A stretch of DNA of 6,081 nucleotides, taken from the NCBI GenBank assembly GCA_009783495.1, contig WRDJ01000049.1, forward strand, positions 1-6,081, in the 5' to 3' direction. Positions 1 through 5,582 of this stretch are shown here, piece by piece (position 1 is the first letter of the stretch; each line of letters starts with the position of its first letter). The DNA is from Clostridiales bacterium (GTDB lineage Bacteria > Bacillota > Dehalobacteriia > UBA4068). The notes under the pieces were generated by a model. It ran no database searches, was not told where the DNA came from, and worked only from the letters and a program-made list of their open reading frames with translations. Position numbers and translations under genes: made by a program.

Positions 1-1492
1 CCATGATTTCGATGAAGTGATAGTCGGCGCGGCCGGCGCGCACGGCATCCATCAGCTTGCGGGCATTGCCCAAGCCGTGGGCCACCGCAACTTTAACCAC
101 CAGACCGTTCAGATCTACCGAGGCTTCCTTGATGCCGCTCAAGCCACGCACCGCTTCAAAATCCAATGATTCCAAAGCGTTGCCCGTGACCACTTCATAA
201 ACCGTGCGCAAAGCGGCTTCCATGACGCCGCCGGAAGCGCCGAAAATCTCGCCGGCGCCGGTGCCCAGGCCGAATGGCAGGTCGAATTCCGAATCCGGCA
301 GGTTGGCGAAATCAATGCCTGCCGCGCGCACCATGCGGGCCAACTCCTGCACGGTGAGGACGACGTCCACATCCGGGCCGGCCTCGGTGACGGAAAGCTC
401 GGGGCGCTTGCACTCGAATTTCTTGGCGGTGCAGGGCATGATGGAAACGCTGTATAAATCTTTGGCGCATTTGCCGATTTTTTCGGCATAGAAGGTTTTG
501 ATGAGCGCGCCGAACATGGCCTGGGGAGAACGGCATGAGGAAAGATTATCCAGCATGTCGGGATAAAAGGTTTCGCAGAAGCGGATCCACCCGGGGCTGC
601 AAGAGGTTATCATCGGCAATGTTCCGCCGTTCTTCACGCGCCCAAGCAGTTCGAAGCCTTCCTCATGGATGCAGAGGTCGGCGGTGAAGTCGGTGTCGAA
701 AACCTGGTCAAAGCCCAGCATCTTCATGGCGGTCACCAGGCGGCCGGTGCTGACCACGCCGGGTTCTTCGCCCAAAGCTTCGGCCAGAGTGATGCGCACG
801 GCGGGGGCCACCTGCCCGATAATCATTTTGCCGGCGGCGATGGCGTCGCGCACCTTGGCGGTGTCGTCCTTGACGATGAGCGCACCCACCGGGCAGGCCT
901 GCACGCATTGACCGCAGTTGATGCAGCAGGATTCGGCCAGCGTCTGACCATAGGCGGGGGTGACGATGGAATCAATGCTGCGGTTTTCTTTGCTCAGAGC
1001 GTGGACGGTTTGCACTTCCGAGCAAGCATAGACGCAACGCTGGCAAAGAATGCATTTGGCGGGGTCGCGCACCACGGAGGGAGAGGAAATATCCTTACCC
1101 TCGGTTCTCTTGATCAACGGATAACGCAGGTCGTCGGTGAAATTCATATCCTGGGTCACGGACTGCAGTTCGCAGTTGCCGCTTCTTGAGCATTTCAGGC
1201 AATCCTGCGGGTGATGAGAGAGTATGAGCTCAAGGATGTTTTTACGCGCTTTGTTGACCTTGGCGTTGTTGGTATAGACCACCATGCCTTCGGAAACCGG
1301 AAAGGCGCAGGCCGGCTGCAACAGGCGGTTGCCCTTCACTTCCACCACGCAGATGCGGCAGTTGGCTTTCACCGCCTGGTCGGGATGATAGCAAAGGGTG
1401 GGAATTTTGATATTGGCGAGCTGGGCGGCTTCCAAAATGGTGGCCCCGGCTTTCACCTCGACCACCTGATTATCAATTGTAACTTTCGGCAT
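1..1492 (-). CDS. hydA: [FeFe]-hydrogenase catalytic subunit HydA (3' end cut by window)
   Basis: Catalytic subunit of a cytoplasmic NADH-linked [FeFe]-hydrogenase, interconverting protons and H2. I translated the minus strand from the ATG at 1492: 497 codons stay open to the left edge. In order it has a 2Fe-2S domain (C34, C45, C48, C62), a His-Cys3 4Fe-4S motif (H94, C98, C101, C107), two 4Fe-4S clusters (C147/C150/C153/C157 and C190/C193/C196/C200), then the H-cluster domain. That domain holds L1 as TSCSPGW (296-302) and L2 as MPCTAKKFE (352-360). The proton path looks intact (E278, E281, C298, S318). Residue spacing closely follows Clostridium pasteurianum CpI (574 aa, numbering from memory). 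The window ends at HFIEIM, just before the L3 ACxxGC motif, so roughly 80 C-terminal residues are missing. The ATG overlaps the hydB stop (TAATG), implying translational coupling. Oddity: Ser299 stands where CpI has a second adjacent cysteine. NuoG is excluded by the H-cluster motifs. Confidence 0.95.
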   Translation of the reverse strand, partial: MPKVTIDNQVVEVKAGATILEAAQLANIKIPTLCYHPDQAVKANCRICVVEVKGNRLLQPACAFPVSEGMVVYTNNAKVNKARKNILELILSHHPQDCLKCSRSGNCELQSVTQDMNFTDDLRYPLIKRTEGKDISSPSVVRDPAKCILCQRCVYACSEVQTVHALSKENRSIDSIVTPAYGQTLAESCCINCGQCVQACPVGALIVKDDTAKVRDAIAAGKMIIGQVAPAVRITLAEALGEEPGVVSTGRLVTAMKMLGFDQVFDTDFTADLCIHEEGFELLGRVKNGGTLPMITSCSPGWIRFCETFYPDMLDNLSSCRSPQAMFGALIKTFYAEKIGKCAKDLYSVSIMPCTAKKFECKRPELSVTEAGPDVDVVLTVQELARMVRAAGIDFANLPDSEFDLPFGLGTGAGEIFGASGGVMEAALRTVYEVVTGNALESLDFEAVRGLSGIKEASVDLNGLVVKVAVAHGLGNARKLMDAVRAGRADYHFIEIM

Positions 1493-2754
1493 TATTTGTT
1501 CCCCCTTTCACGTCCGCAGCCTTTGACGCAGAAGACGTCGCGGAAGTTATTGATGCTGGTGACAATGGCCGTGGGGGAACTTTGCCCCAAGCCGCAGAGA
1601 GAGGCGCTCATCATGGTGGAGGAAAGATCCAGCATGGTGTCGGCATAGCCTTCTTTGGCGCGGCCTTCGTTGAAAGCGGTGATCATTTGCAGCAGGCGGA
1701 AATTGCCTTCGCGGCAAGGCGTGCATTTGCCGCAGGATTCATGCACGAAAAATTCCATAATATCCTGCAAAACGTCCAGGATGCAGTTCGTCTCGTCTAT
1801 GAAGAGGATGGCGCCGGAACCGAGGGTCGCGCCTTTGGCCGCGCAATTGTCTATATCCATATCCAGGTCAATCTGGTCGGCGCGCAGGAAGCTGCCGGAT
1901 GAGCCGCCGGTCTGCACGGCCAGGAGCTTCTTGCCGTCCGGGCAGCCGCCGCCCACGGCGAAGAGGTCTTTTAAGTTCACGCCCATGGGAAATTCATAAA
2001 CGCCGGGGTTGGCGATGTTTCCGCAGAGGGTGAAGAGCTTGGTGCCGGCGCAGGCTTCCGTGCCGATGGCCTTGAACCAGGCCGCGCCGTTTATCAGAAT
2101 TTGCGCCACGTTGGCCAAAGTTTCCACGTTATTGACCACGGTGGGGGCGCCCCACAGACCGCTCACGCCGGGATAAGGCGGTTTGAAGCGCGGCTCGCCG
2201 CGTTTGCCCTCGATGGATTCGATGAGCGCCGTCTCTTCGCCGCAGACATAAGCTCCGGCGCCGGAACGCACTTCGATGTCGAAATCAAAGCCGCCACCCA
2301 TGATATTTTTGCCCAAAAAACCATTGGCTCTGGCGTCAGCCAAGGCTTCGTTTAAGGAAATCAGAAGCGAGGGATATTCGGCGCGCAAATAGATGTAACC
2401 CTTATCGGCTCCCACCGCGAAACCGGCGATGGCCATGCCCTCGAAAACGCTGTTGGGGTCGCCCGCCAGGATGACCCGGTCTTTATTGGTGCCCGGTTCG
2501 CCTTCGTCGGCGTTGCAGACTATGTATTTTTGGTTGGCCGGAGTGTTCTTGACAAACTGCCACTTCAGGCCCGCGGGAAAGCCCGCGCCGCCGCGGCCGC
2601 GCAAGCCGGATTCTTTGAGCGTGCCGATGACCTGATCCTGCGTCAGGGAAAAAGCTTTCTTCAAGCCTTCATATCCGCCGGCGGCGGCATATTCGCAGGC
2701 CTTCACGGGATTGATTTTTCCCACGTTACGCAAAACGATTCTTGTTTCTTGCAT
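1492..2754 (-). CDS. hydB: NuoF-like NADH-binding subunit HydB, compact form
   Basis: Flavoprotein subunit that oxidises NADH through FMN and passes electrons to Fe-S clusters of the hydrogenase. Numbered from the GTG at 2766, visible motifs are GRGGAGFPAGLKW (57-69) and NADEGEPGTNKDR (85-97), both part of the NADH/FMN Rossmann-like site. Next come GAYVCGEETALIESIEGKRG (171-190), an SLBB-like middle region, and a C-terminal 4Fe-4S site, ESCGKCTPC (C345, C348, C351) with C391 in SLCGLG. I prefer the ATG at 2754 (420 aa, starting MQETRIVLRN), because the GTG at 2766 sits only 2 nt from its GAGAGG; the GTG form would be 424 aa. The protein ends soon after the NuoF 4Fe-4S domain. It therefore has neither the N-terminal thioredoxin-like 2Fe-2S domain nor the C-terminal ferredoxin-like domain of bifurcating HydB (about 600 aa). 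Its last residues contain an extra Cys-x3-Cys (C413, C417). A complex I NuoF is less likely because the next gene is HydA. Confidence 0.93.
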   Translation of the reverse strand: MQETRIVLRNVGKINPVKACEYAAAGGYEGLKKAFSLTQDQVIGTLKESGLRGRGGAGFPAGLKWQFVKNTPANQKYIVCNADEGEPGTNKDRVILAGDPNSVFEGMAIAGFAVGADKGYIYLRAEYPSLLISLNEALADARANGFLGKNIMGGGFDFDIEVRSGAGAYVCGEETALIESIEGKRGEPRFKPPYPGVSGLWGAPTVVNNVETLANVAQILINGAAWFKAIGTEACAGTKLFTLCGNIANPGVYEFPMGVNLKDLFAVGGGCPDGKKLLAVQTGGSSGSFLRADQIDLDMDIDNCAAKGATLGSGAILFIDETNCILDVLQDIMEFFVHESCGKCTPCREGNFRLLQMITAFNEGRAKEGYADTMLDLSSTMMSASLCGLGQSSPTAIVTSINNFRDVFCVKGCGRERGNK

Positions 2755-2775
2755 CGTCCTTTTCACTTCCTCTCT

Positions 2776-3273
2776 TTAATATTTGGCGATGACTTCTTTG
2801 ACTTTGGCGGGTGTGAGATCGCCGTAGATCTCATCGTTGATCATGACGGCGGGGGAAATGTCGCAGATTCCCAGACATTCGCAGGTTTCCAGAGTGAACT
2901 TACAGTCGTCCGTAGTCTCGCCGCAGGAAATCCCCAGCTCTTCCTCAAAGGCTTTCAGCACTTCCACGGCGCCTTTCACCTTGCAGGGAGCACTTTTGCA
3001 GACACGGATGACATATTTGCCGCGGCACTCGGTGGAAAACATGGCGTAAAAAGTGGCCACTCCATAGACCTTGACCAAAGGCAGACCCATTTCCTTGGCG
3101 ATGACCGCCGCCACATCCTTGGCAACGGCATTATCCGCCACGGTTTGCGCTTCCCTCAACACCTGAATGAGCATGTCCTCCCGGCCTTTATAGGGGGCGG
3201 CGATGGCCGCCACCTTGGCCAGAACAGCCGGCTCGGTGGGTTTGGCGCTGCAATTACAACCCTTTCCTTGCAT
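2776..3273 (-). CDS. hydC: NuoE-like 2Fe-2S subunit HydC
   Basis: Small thioredoxin-fold 2Fe-2S subunit that partners HydB, as NuoE partners NuoF, and forms the NADH-oxidising module of the hydrogenase. From the ATG at 3273 the protein has 165 residues, the usual length for this family. The cluster ligands are visible as C-x4-C (C92, C97 in RVCKSAPC) and C-x3-C (C133, C137 in ECLGIC). The conserved VYGVATFYAMF segment typical of NuoE lies in front of them. The start is set by GGAGGT, 7 nt upstream. An in-frame GTG at 3282 lies inside that Shine-Dalgarno sequence and is unlikely to be used. The N-terminus carries a short Cys pair (GKGCNCS) that is not part of the known cluster site. It is the first gene of the operon, with hydB beginning about 21 nt after its stop. 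Alternative names in other systems are hndA or nuoE. Confidence 0.94.
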   Translation of the reverse strand: MQGKGCNCSAKPTEPAVLAKVAAIAAPYKGREDMLIQVLREAQTVADNAVAKDVAAVIAKEMGLPLVKVYGVATFYAMFSTECRGKYVIRVCKSAPCKVKGAVEVLKAFEEELGISCGETTDDCKFTLETCECLGICDISPAVMINDEIYGDLTPAKVKEVIAKY

Positions 3274-3280
3274 TAACTGC

Positions 3281-3286
3281 ACCTCC
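3281..3286 (-). promoter_or_regulatory. Ribosome binding site of hydC
   Basis: GGAGGT on the minus strand, 7 nt before the ATG at 3273. This decides the start: the competing in-frame GTG at 3282 overlaps the site itself. Confidence 0.85.
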
Positions 3287-3305
3287 GTCGGATATTTTTA
3301 TTGTT

Positions 3306-3326
3306 TAATTGATATAAAATCAATTA
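3306..3326. repeat. Perfect 8-bp inverted repeat in the hydrogenase leader
   Basis: The arms TAATTGAT and ATCAATTA are perfectly complementary and separated by 5 nt. The repeat is flanked by TTG on one side and CAA on the other (3301-3330). It lies 19 nt upstream of the hydC Shine-Dalgarno and downstream of both candidate promoters, so it would be in the transcript. It could be an operator for a dimeric repressor or a small AT-rich hairpin in the leader. No T-run follows, so it is not an intrinsic terminator. Confidence 0.6.
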
Positions 3327-3365
3327 GCAATACAAAAGAAAGCCCGTTTGCTTGATGCCTACAGA

Positions 3366-3374
3366 ATTATAACA
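3366..3374 (-). promoter_or_regulatory. Possible second promoter, extended -10 element
   Basis: TGTTATAAT on the minus strand matches an extended -10 (TGnTATAAT). No good -35 hexamer is seen 17 nt upstream. It would give a leader of about 85 nt for hydC. AT-rich DNA makes chance matches easy, so this is a weaker call than the promoter at 3465-3493. Confidence 0.35.
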
Positions 3375-3453
3375 ATTACACACAAAAAATGCTTTTCCTC
3401 CACGAAGTTTGGGGATTAAAGAAAAGTTCTCGCAAAAACTATGTAAATTGTTT

Positions 3454-3474
3454 TTGTGATAACGATTATAGCAA
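3454..3474. promoter_or_regulatory. Imperfect palindrome over the -10, possible Rex-type operator
   Basis: On the plus strand TTGTGATAA and TTATAGCAA are arranged as a 9-3-9 imperfect palindrome, with 7 of 9 positions complementary. It covers the -10 hexamer of the hydC promoter, where a repressor would block transcription. Rex, the NADH/NAD+ sensor of Firmicutes, binds TTGTGA-n6-TCACAA type sites and often controls hydrogenase and fermentation genes. Here the half-sites are 9 nt apart rather than 6, and one is degenerate, so the assignment is tentative. Confidence 0.25.
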
Positions 3475-3493
3475 AAAGAAACGAGGCGGTCAA
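3465..3493 (-). promoter_or_regulatory. SigA-type promoter of the hydCBA operon
   Basis: The -35 is TTGACC (3488-3493) and the -10 is TATAAT (3465-3470) on the minus strand, with a 17-nt spacer, close to the vegetative consensus. Transcription should begin near 3458, giving a leader of about 185 nt before the hydC ATG. The promoter lies directly downstream of the terminator of the preceding operon, so the hydrogenase genes appear to be independently transcribed. Confidence 0.8.
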
Positions 3494-3510
3494 TCAATAA
3501 ATTTTGCCGC

Positions 3511-3543
3511 AAAAAAAGTGAACACCCCCGAAAGAGTGTTCAC
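3511..3543 (-). terminator. Rho-independent terminator of the nfeD-floA operon
   Basis: On the minus strand, GTGAACAC pairs perfectly with GTGTTCAC. The stem extends to 10 bp with one T-G wobble and a 6-nt loop, followed at once by seven T residues. It begins 23 nt after the stop codon of the last gene of the operon. In the other direction no T-run follows, so it acts only on minus-strand transcription. Confidence 0.92.
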
Positions 3544-3566
3544 AAGGCATCGCTTATTATCACCGC

Positions 3567-3965
3567 TTAGCGGCGGCGCAAGGCTTTGGGCTTGCCCAAA
3601 ATCTCCGCCATGATGATGCCTGAGCGCACGGATTGCTGATCCATGTTCAAGGGAAAGGCGGGGTTGGGTTTGGCGGCGGGCGGGCTTTCCTTCTCCTTCG
3701 CGGCAAAGGACGGCGCGGGACGGATCTCCGCCTTGGGAGGGGCAGGCGCAGGCTTGCGCTTGGGCTGAGCCGGCTGGACAACCGGCCTGGCAGGCGGGGC
3801 GAACGGCCCGGAAGCCGGATAGACGGGCTGCTGCGGCCGGTTGGCCGGCGGCAGGACGCGGCGGGCCTCCGCCTCCTGTTTTTTTCTCAGGTTGGAAACG
3901 AAAAAATTGACCACCGCGACGGAAATCATTATCACAAAAATAATGAGGCCGCTGTAATCGTCCAT
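3567..3965 (-). CDS. Small single-pass membrane protein with Pro/Ala-rich tail, unknown function
   Basis: I do not recognise a named family. From the ATG at 3965 the protein has 132 residues. Residues about 5-24 form one hydrophobic segment followed by NLRKK, which predicts an N-terminal membrane anchor with the rest in the cytoplasm. Residues about 38-100 are low-complexity and rich in Pro, Ala, Lys and Arg. The last 25 or so residues are different and look constrained, with SGIIMAEILGKPKALRRR at the end. The start is supported by GGGGGTG, 6 nt upstream; a TTG at 3983 would add six residues but is less convincing. It follows floA by 53 nt and is the last gene before the terminator, so it is probably co-expressed with NfeD and FloA. 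It may be a membrane-scaffold partner, but this rests only on position and topology. Confidence 0.75.
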   Translation of the reverse strand: MDDYSGLIIFVIMISVAVVNFFVSNLRKKQEAEARRVLPPANRPQQPVYPASGPFAPPARPVVQPAQPKRKPAPAPPKAEIRPAPSFAAKEKESPPAAKPNPAFPLNMDQQSVRSGIIMAEILGKPKALRRR

Positions 3966-4018
3966 AATAAACACCCCCGGCAATTAGTGTATGCTGGCTT
4001 TGCGACGAAGCAAGAAAG

Positions 4019-5050
4019 TTATTTTTTCTCGGGCATGATGGTCGGCCCGCTCTCCTTGCCCATGCCGGATATGCTTTCCCTCATCTTGGTGTCGGAAACC
4101 ACGTTCATCACATTGTAATAATCCATGACGCCCATGCGGCCGGAACGGAAGGCATCCGCCATGGCGCGGGGAATCTCGGCCTCGGCTTCCACCACCTTGG
4201 CCCTCATTTCCTGCACCGAAGCCACCATTTCCTGCTCACGGGCCACCGCCATGGCGCGGCGTTCCTCGGCCTTGGCCTGAGCGATGCGTTTATCCGCCTC
4301 GGCCTGATCGGTCTGCAGCTGCGCGCCGATGTTTCTGCCCACGTCAACGTCGGCGATGTCAATGGAAAGAATCTCGAAGGCGGTCCCGGCGTCGAGGCCC
4401 TTGCTCAGAACCGTGCGGGAGATCCTGTCCGGGTTTTTCAACACTTCTTTATGGGAATCGCTGGAACCGACCGTGCTGACGATGCCCTCGCCCACGCGCG
4501 CGATGATGGTTTCCTCACCGGCGCCGCCCACCAGGCGGTCTATATTGGCGCGCACCGTAATCTTAGCGCGCACGCGCAACTCGATGCCGTCCTTGGCCAC
4601 AGCGGAGTTGGTCGGGGTCTCGATGACCTTGGGGTTGACGCTCATCTGCACGGCTTCCAGCACATTGCGCCCGGCCAGGTCAATGGCGGCGGCGCGCTCG
4701 AAGGGCAGGGGGATGCTGGCGCGTTCGGCGGCGATTAAGGCGTTGACCACCCGGTCAACATTGCCCCCGGCCAGATAGTGGCCTTCCAGCTTTCTCACGC
4801 CCACATTCAGACCTGCTTTTTCCGCCTTGATCTGCGGCATGACGATTTTGGCCGGGGAAACCCGGCGCAGGCGCATCCCGATCAGATCAATGATGCCCAC
4901 CTTGACCCCGGCGGCCAAAGCCGAGATCCACAGGCCGATCGGCACGAACCTGAGAATCACCAGGATGACGAGCAGAGCGAGAATGCCAACAATCAAAAAA
5001 ACCAGATTCAAGGGGTTACCGGCGCCGCTGGCGACAAACAAAAAACCCAT
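4019..5050 (-). CDS. floA: Flotillin-like protein FloA
   Basis: Bacterial flotillin of the FloA (YqfA) family, a membrane-anchored scaffold that organises functional membrane microdomains and affects fluidity and the activity of membrane complexes. The 343 residues match the family size (about 330). A hydrophobic membrane-inserted segment spans about 15-37. It is followed by the PHB/SPFH domain (about 60-235, with [13 protein letters not shown] near its start). Next is a helical region rich in Glu and Ala (about 246-300, e.g. [20 protein letters not shown]) typical of flotillin coiled coils. A conserved C-terminal piece contains [19 protein letters not shown]. The start is clear: AGGAGGT lies 6 nt before the ATG. 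NfeD proteins commonly sit next to flotillins and work with them; in Bacillus subtilis the order is also yqeZ (nfeD) then yqfA (floA). Here a shortened paralogue lies between the two. Confidence 0.96.
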   Translation of the reverse strand: MGFLFVASGAGNPLNLVFLIVGILALLVILVILRFVPIGLWISALAAGVKVGIIDLIGMRLRRVSPAKIVMPQIKAEKAGLNVGVRKLEGHYLAGGNVDRVVNALIAAERASIPLPFERAAAIDLAGRNVLEAVQMSVNPKVIETPTNSAVAKDGIELRVRAKITVRANIDRLVGGAGEETIIARVGEGIVSTVGSSDSHKEVLKNPDRISRTVLSKGLDAGTAFEILSIDIADVDVGRNIGAQLQTDQAEADKRIAQAKAEERRAMAVAREQEMVASVQEMRAKVVEAEAEIPRAMADAFRSGRMGVMDYYNVMNVVSDTKMRESISGMGKESGPTIMPEKK

Positions 5051-5056
5051 AACATG

Positions 5057-5063
5057 ACCTCCT
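5057..5063 (-). promoter_or_regulatory. Ribosome binding site of floA
   Basis: AGGAGGT on the minus strand, 6 nt before the floA ATG. The stretch GAGGTCATGTTATGGGT, covering most of this site and the first codons, recurs exactly in front of the truncated paralogue (5560-5576), showing that the duplication included the translation signal. Confidence 0.85.
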
Positions 5064-5110
5064 AATATAATTATTTTTGAGAACGCTGAATAGTTATAAA
5101 ACCCACTTAC

Positions 5111-5147
5111 TTGATCCCTGAACGCAGCAATATGCCCAGGGGATCAA
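5111..5147 (-). repeat. Inverted repeat between the truncated floA copy and floA
   Basis: On the minus strand TTGATCCCCTG (5137-5147) pairs with CAGGGATCAA (5111-5120), a 10-bp stem with one bulged C and a 16-nt loop. The stem overlaps the TGA stop of the short floA copy (5144-5146). No T-run follows directly; GTAAGTGGGTTTTAT comes next. It could be a weak attenuator or an RNA-processing or stability element that sets relative expression of the two floA genes. Confidence 0.5.
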
Positions 5148-5563
5148 AGATCGTTCGCATCCGCGGCTTCCAAAACATTGCGCCCGGCCAGATCAACGGC
5201 GGCGGCGCGTTCAAAGGGCAATGGGCTGCCGGTGCGTCCGGCCTCTATCATTGCGTCAACCACATTTTCGGCATTGCCCCCAACCAAATAGTGGCTTTCC
5301 AACTGTCTCACATTCAAATTCAGCCCGGCTTGAATCGCTCTTATATACGGCAGGACGATTTTGGCGGGAGGAGTCCGGCGCATGCGCATCCCCATCAGAT
5401 CAATCATGCCCACCTTAACCCCGGCGTTCCGCGCCTTGACCCACAAACTGACCGGCATGAGCCTGAGAATATTCAGTAAATATATCAAAAAGAAAATCGC
5501 GAGGAACCAGCCAATCGCACGCGCAGGATTTGCAACTCCGGCAGTAGCAAACAAAAGACCCAT
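5144..5563 (-). CDS. Truncated FloA paralogue (membrane segment plus start of PHB domain)
   Basis: A 139-residue protein that aligns without gaps to residues 1-133 of the FloA encoded just downstream, with about 78 of 133 positions identical by my manual count. The membrane segment (about 15-37) has diverged most, while the cytosolic part is strongly conserved ([33 protein letters not shown]). After NVLEA the sequence changes abruptly to ADANDL and stops. It therefore lacks most of the PHB domain and the whole coiled-coil region required for flotillin oligomers. The start is intact (AGAGGT, 6 nt before the ATG), 19 nt after the nfeD stop. It may be a decaying remnant of a tandem floA duplication or a retained short flotillin that interacts with FloA; the sequence alone does not decide. 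A downstream out-of-frame tail (to 5107) hints at a frameshift or deletion junction. Confidence 0.8.
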   Translation of the reverse strand: MGLLFATAGVANPARAIGWFLAIFFLIYLLNILRLMPVSLWVKARNAGVKVGMIDLMGMRMRRTPPAKIVLPYIRAIQAGLNLNVRQLESHYLVGGNAENVVDAMIEAGRTGSPLPFERAAAVDLAGRNVLEAADANDL

Positions 5564-5582
5564 AACATGACCTCTAGTTCAT

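Noticed and set aside
139..536. Two overlapping minus-strand frames of 116 and 74 codons
   Set aside because: They are out-of-frame readings of hydA, whose true frame is continuous from 1492 to the window edge.
665..1189. Plus-strand open frame of 174 codons
   Set aside because: It is antisense to the ferredoxin-like and H-cluster parts of hydA. The minus-strand frame carries all expected cluster ligands; the plus-strand frame has no domain.
1492..3273. Respiratory complex I genes (nuoE, nuoF, nuoG)
   Set aside because: The third gene carries H-cluster motifs L1 and L2 and the proton-path residues, so this is a hydrogenase operon, not complex I.
2530..3276. Long plus-strand open frame of 248 codons
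   Set aside because: It lies antisense across hydC and the start of hydB, both of which have clear cysteine motifs. Its translation is His/Gly/Phe-rich with no recognisable domain, as expected for the antisense of GC-rich genes.
3375..3401. GGAGG in the leader as a ribosome binding site for a leader peptide
   Set aside because: No ATG, GTG or TTG start at a normal distance opens more than a few codons; the nearest reading is ATT followed by a stop after four codons.
3324..3512. Minus-strand frame of 62 codons in the hydrogenase leader
   Set aside because: It starts with a TTG without a ribosome binding site, spans the promoter itself, and has an amino acid content typical of chance AT-rich DNA.
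5051..5143. Internal promoter upstream of full-length floA
   Set aside because: TATAAC and TATATT occur, but with poor or wrongly spaced -35 partners, and one is too close to the Shine-Dalgarno. The AT-rich spacer explains them.
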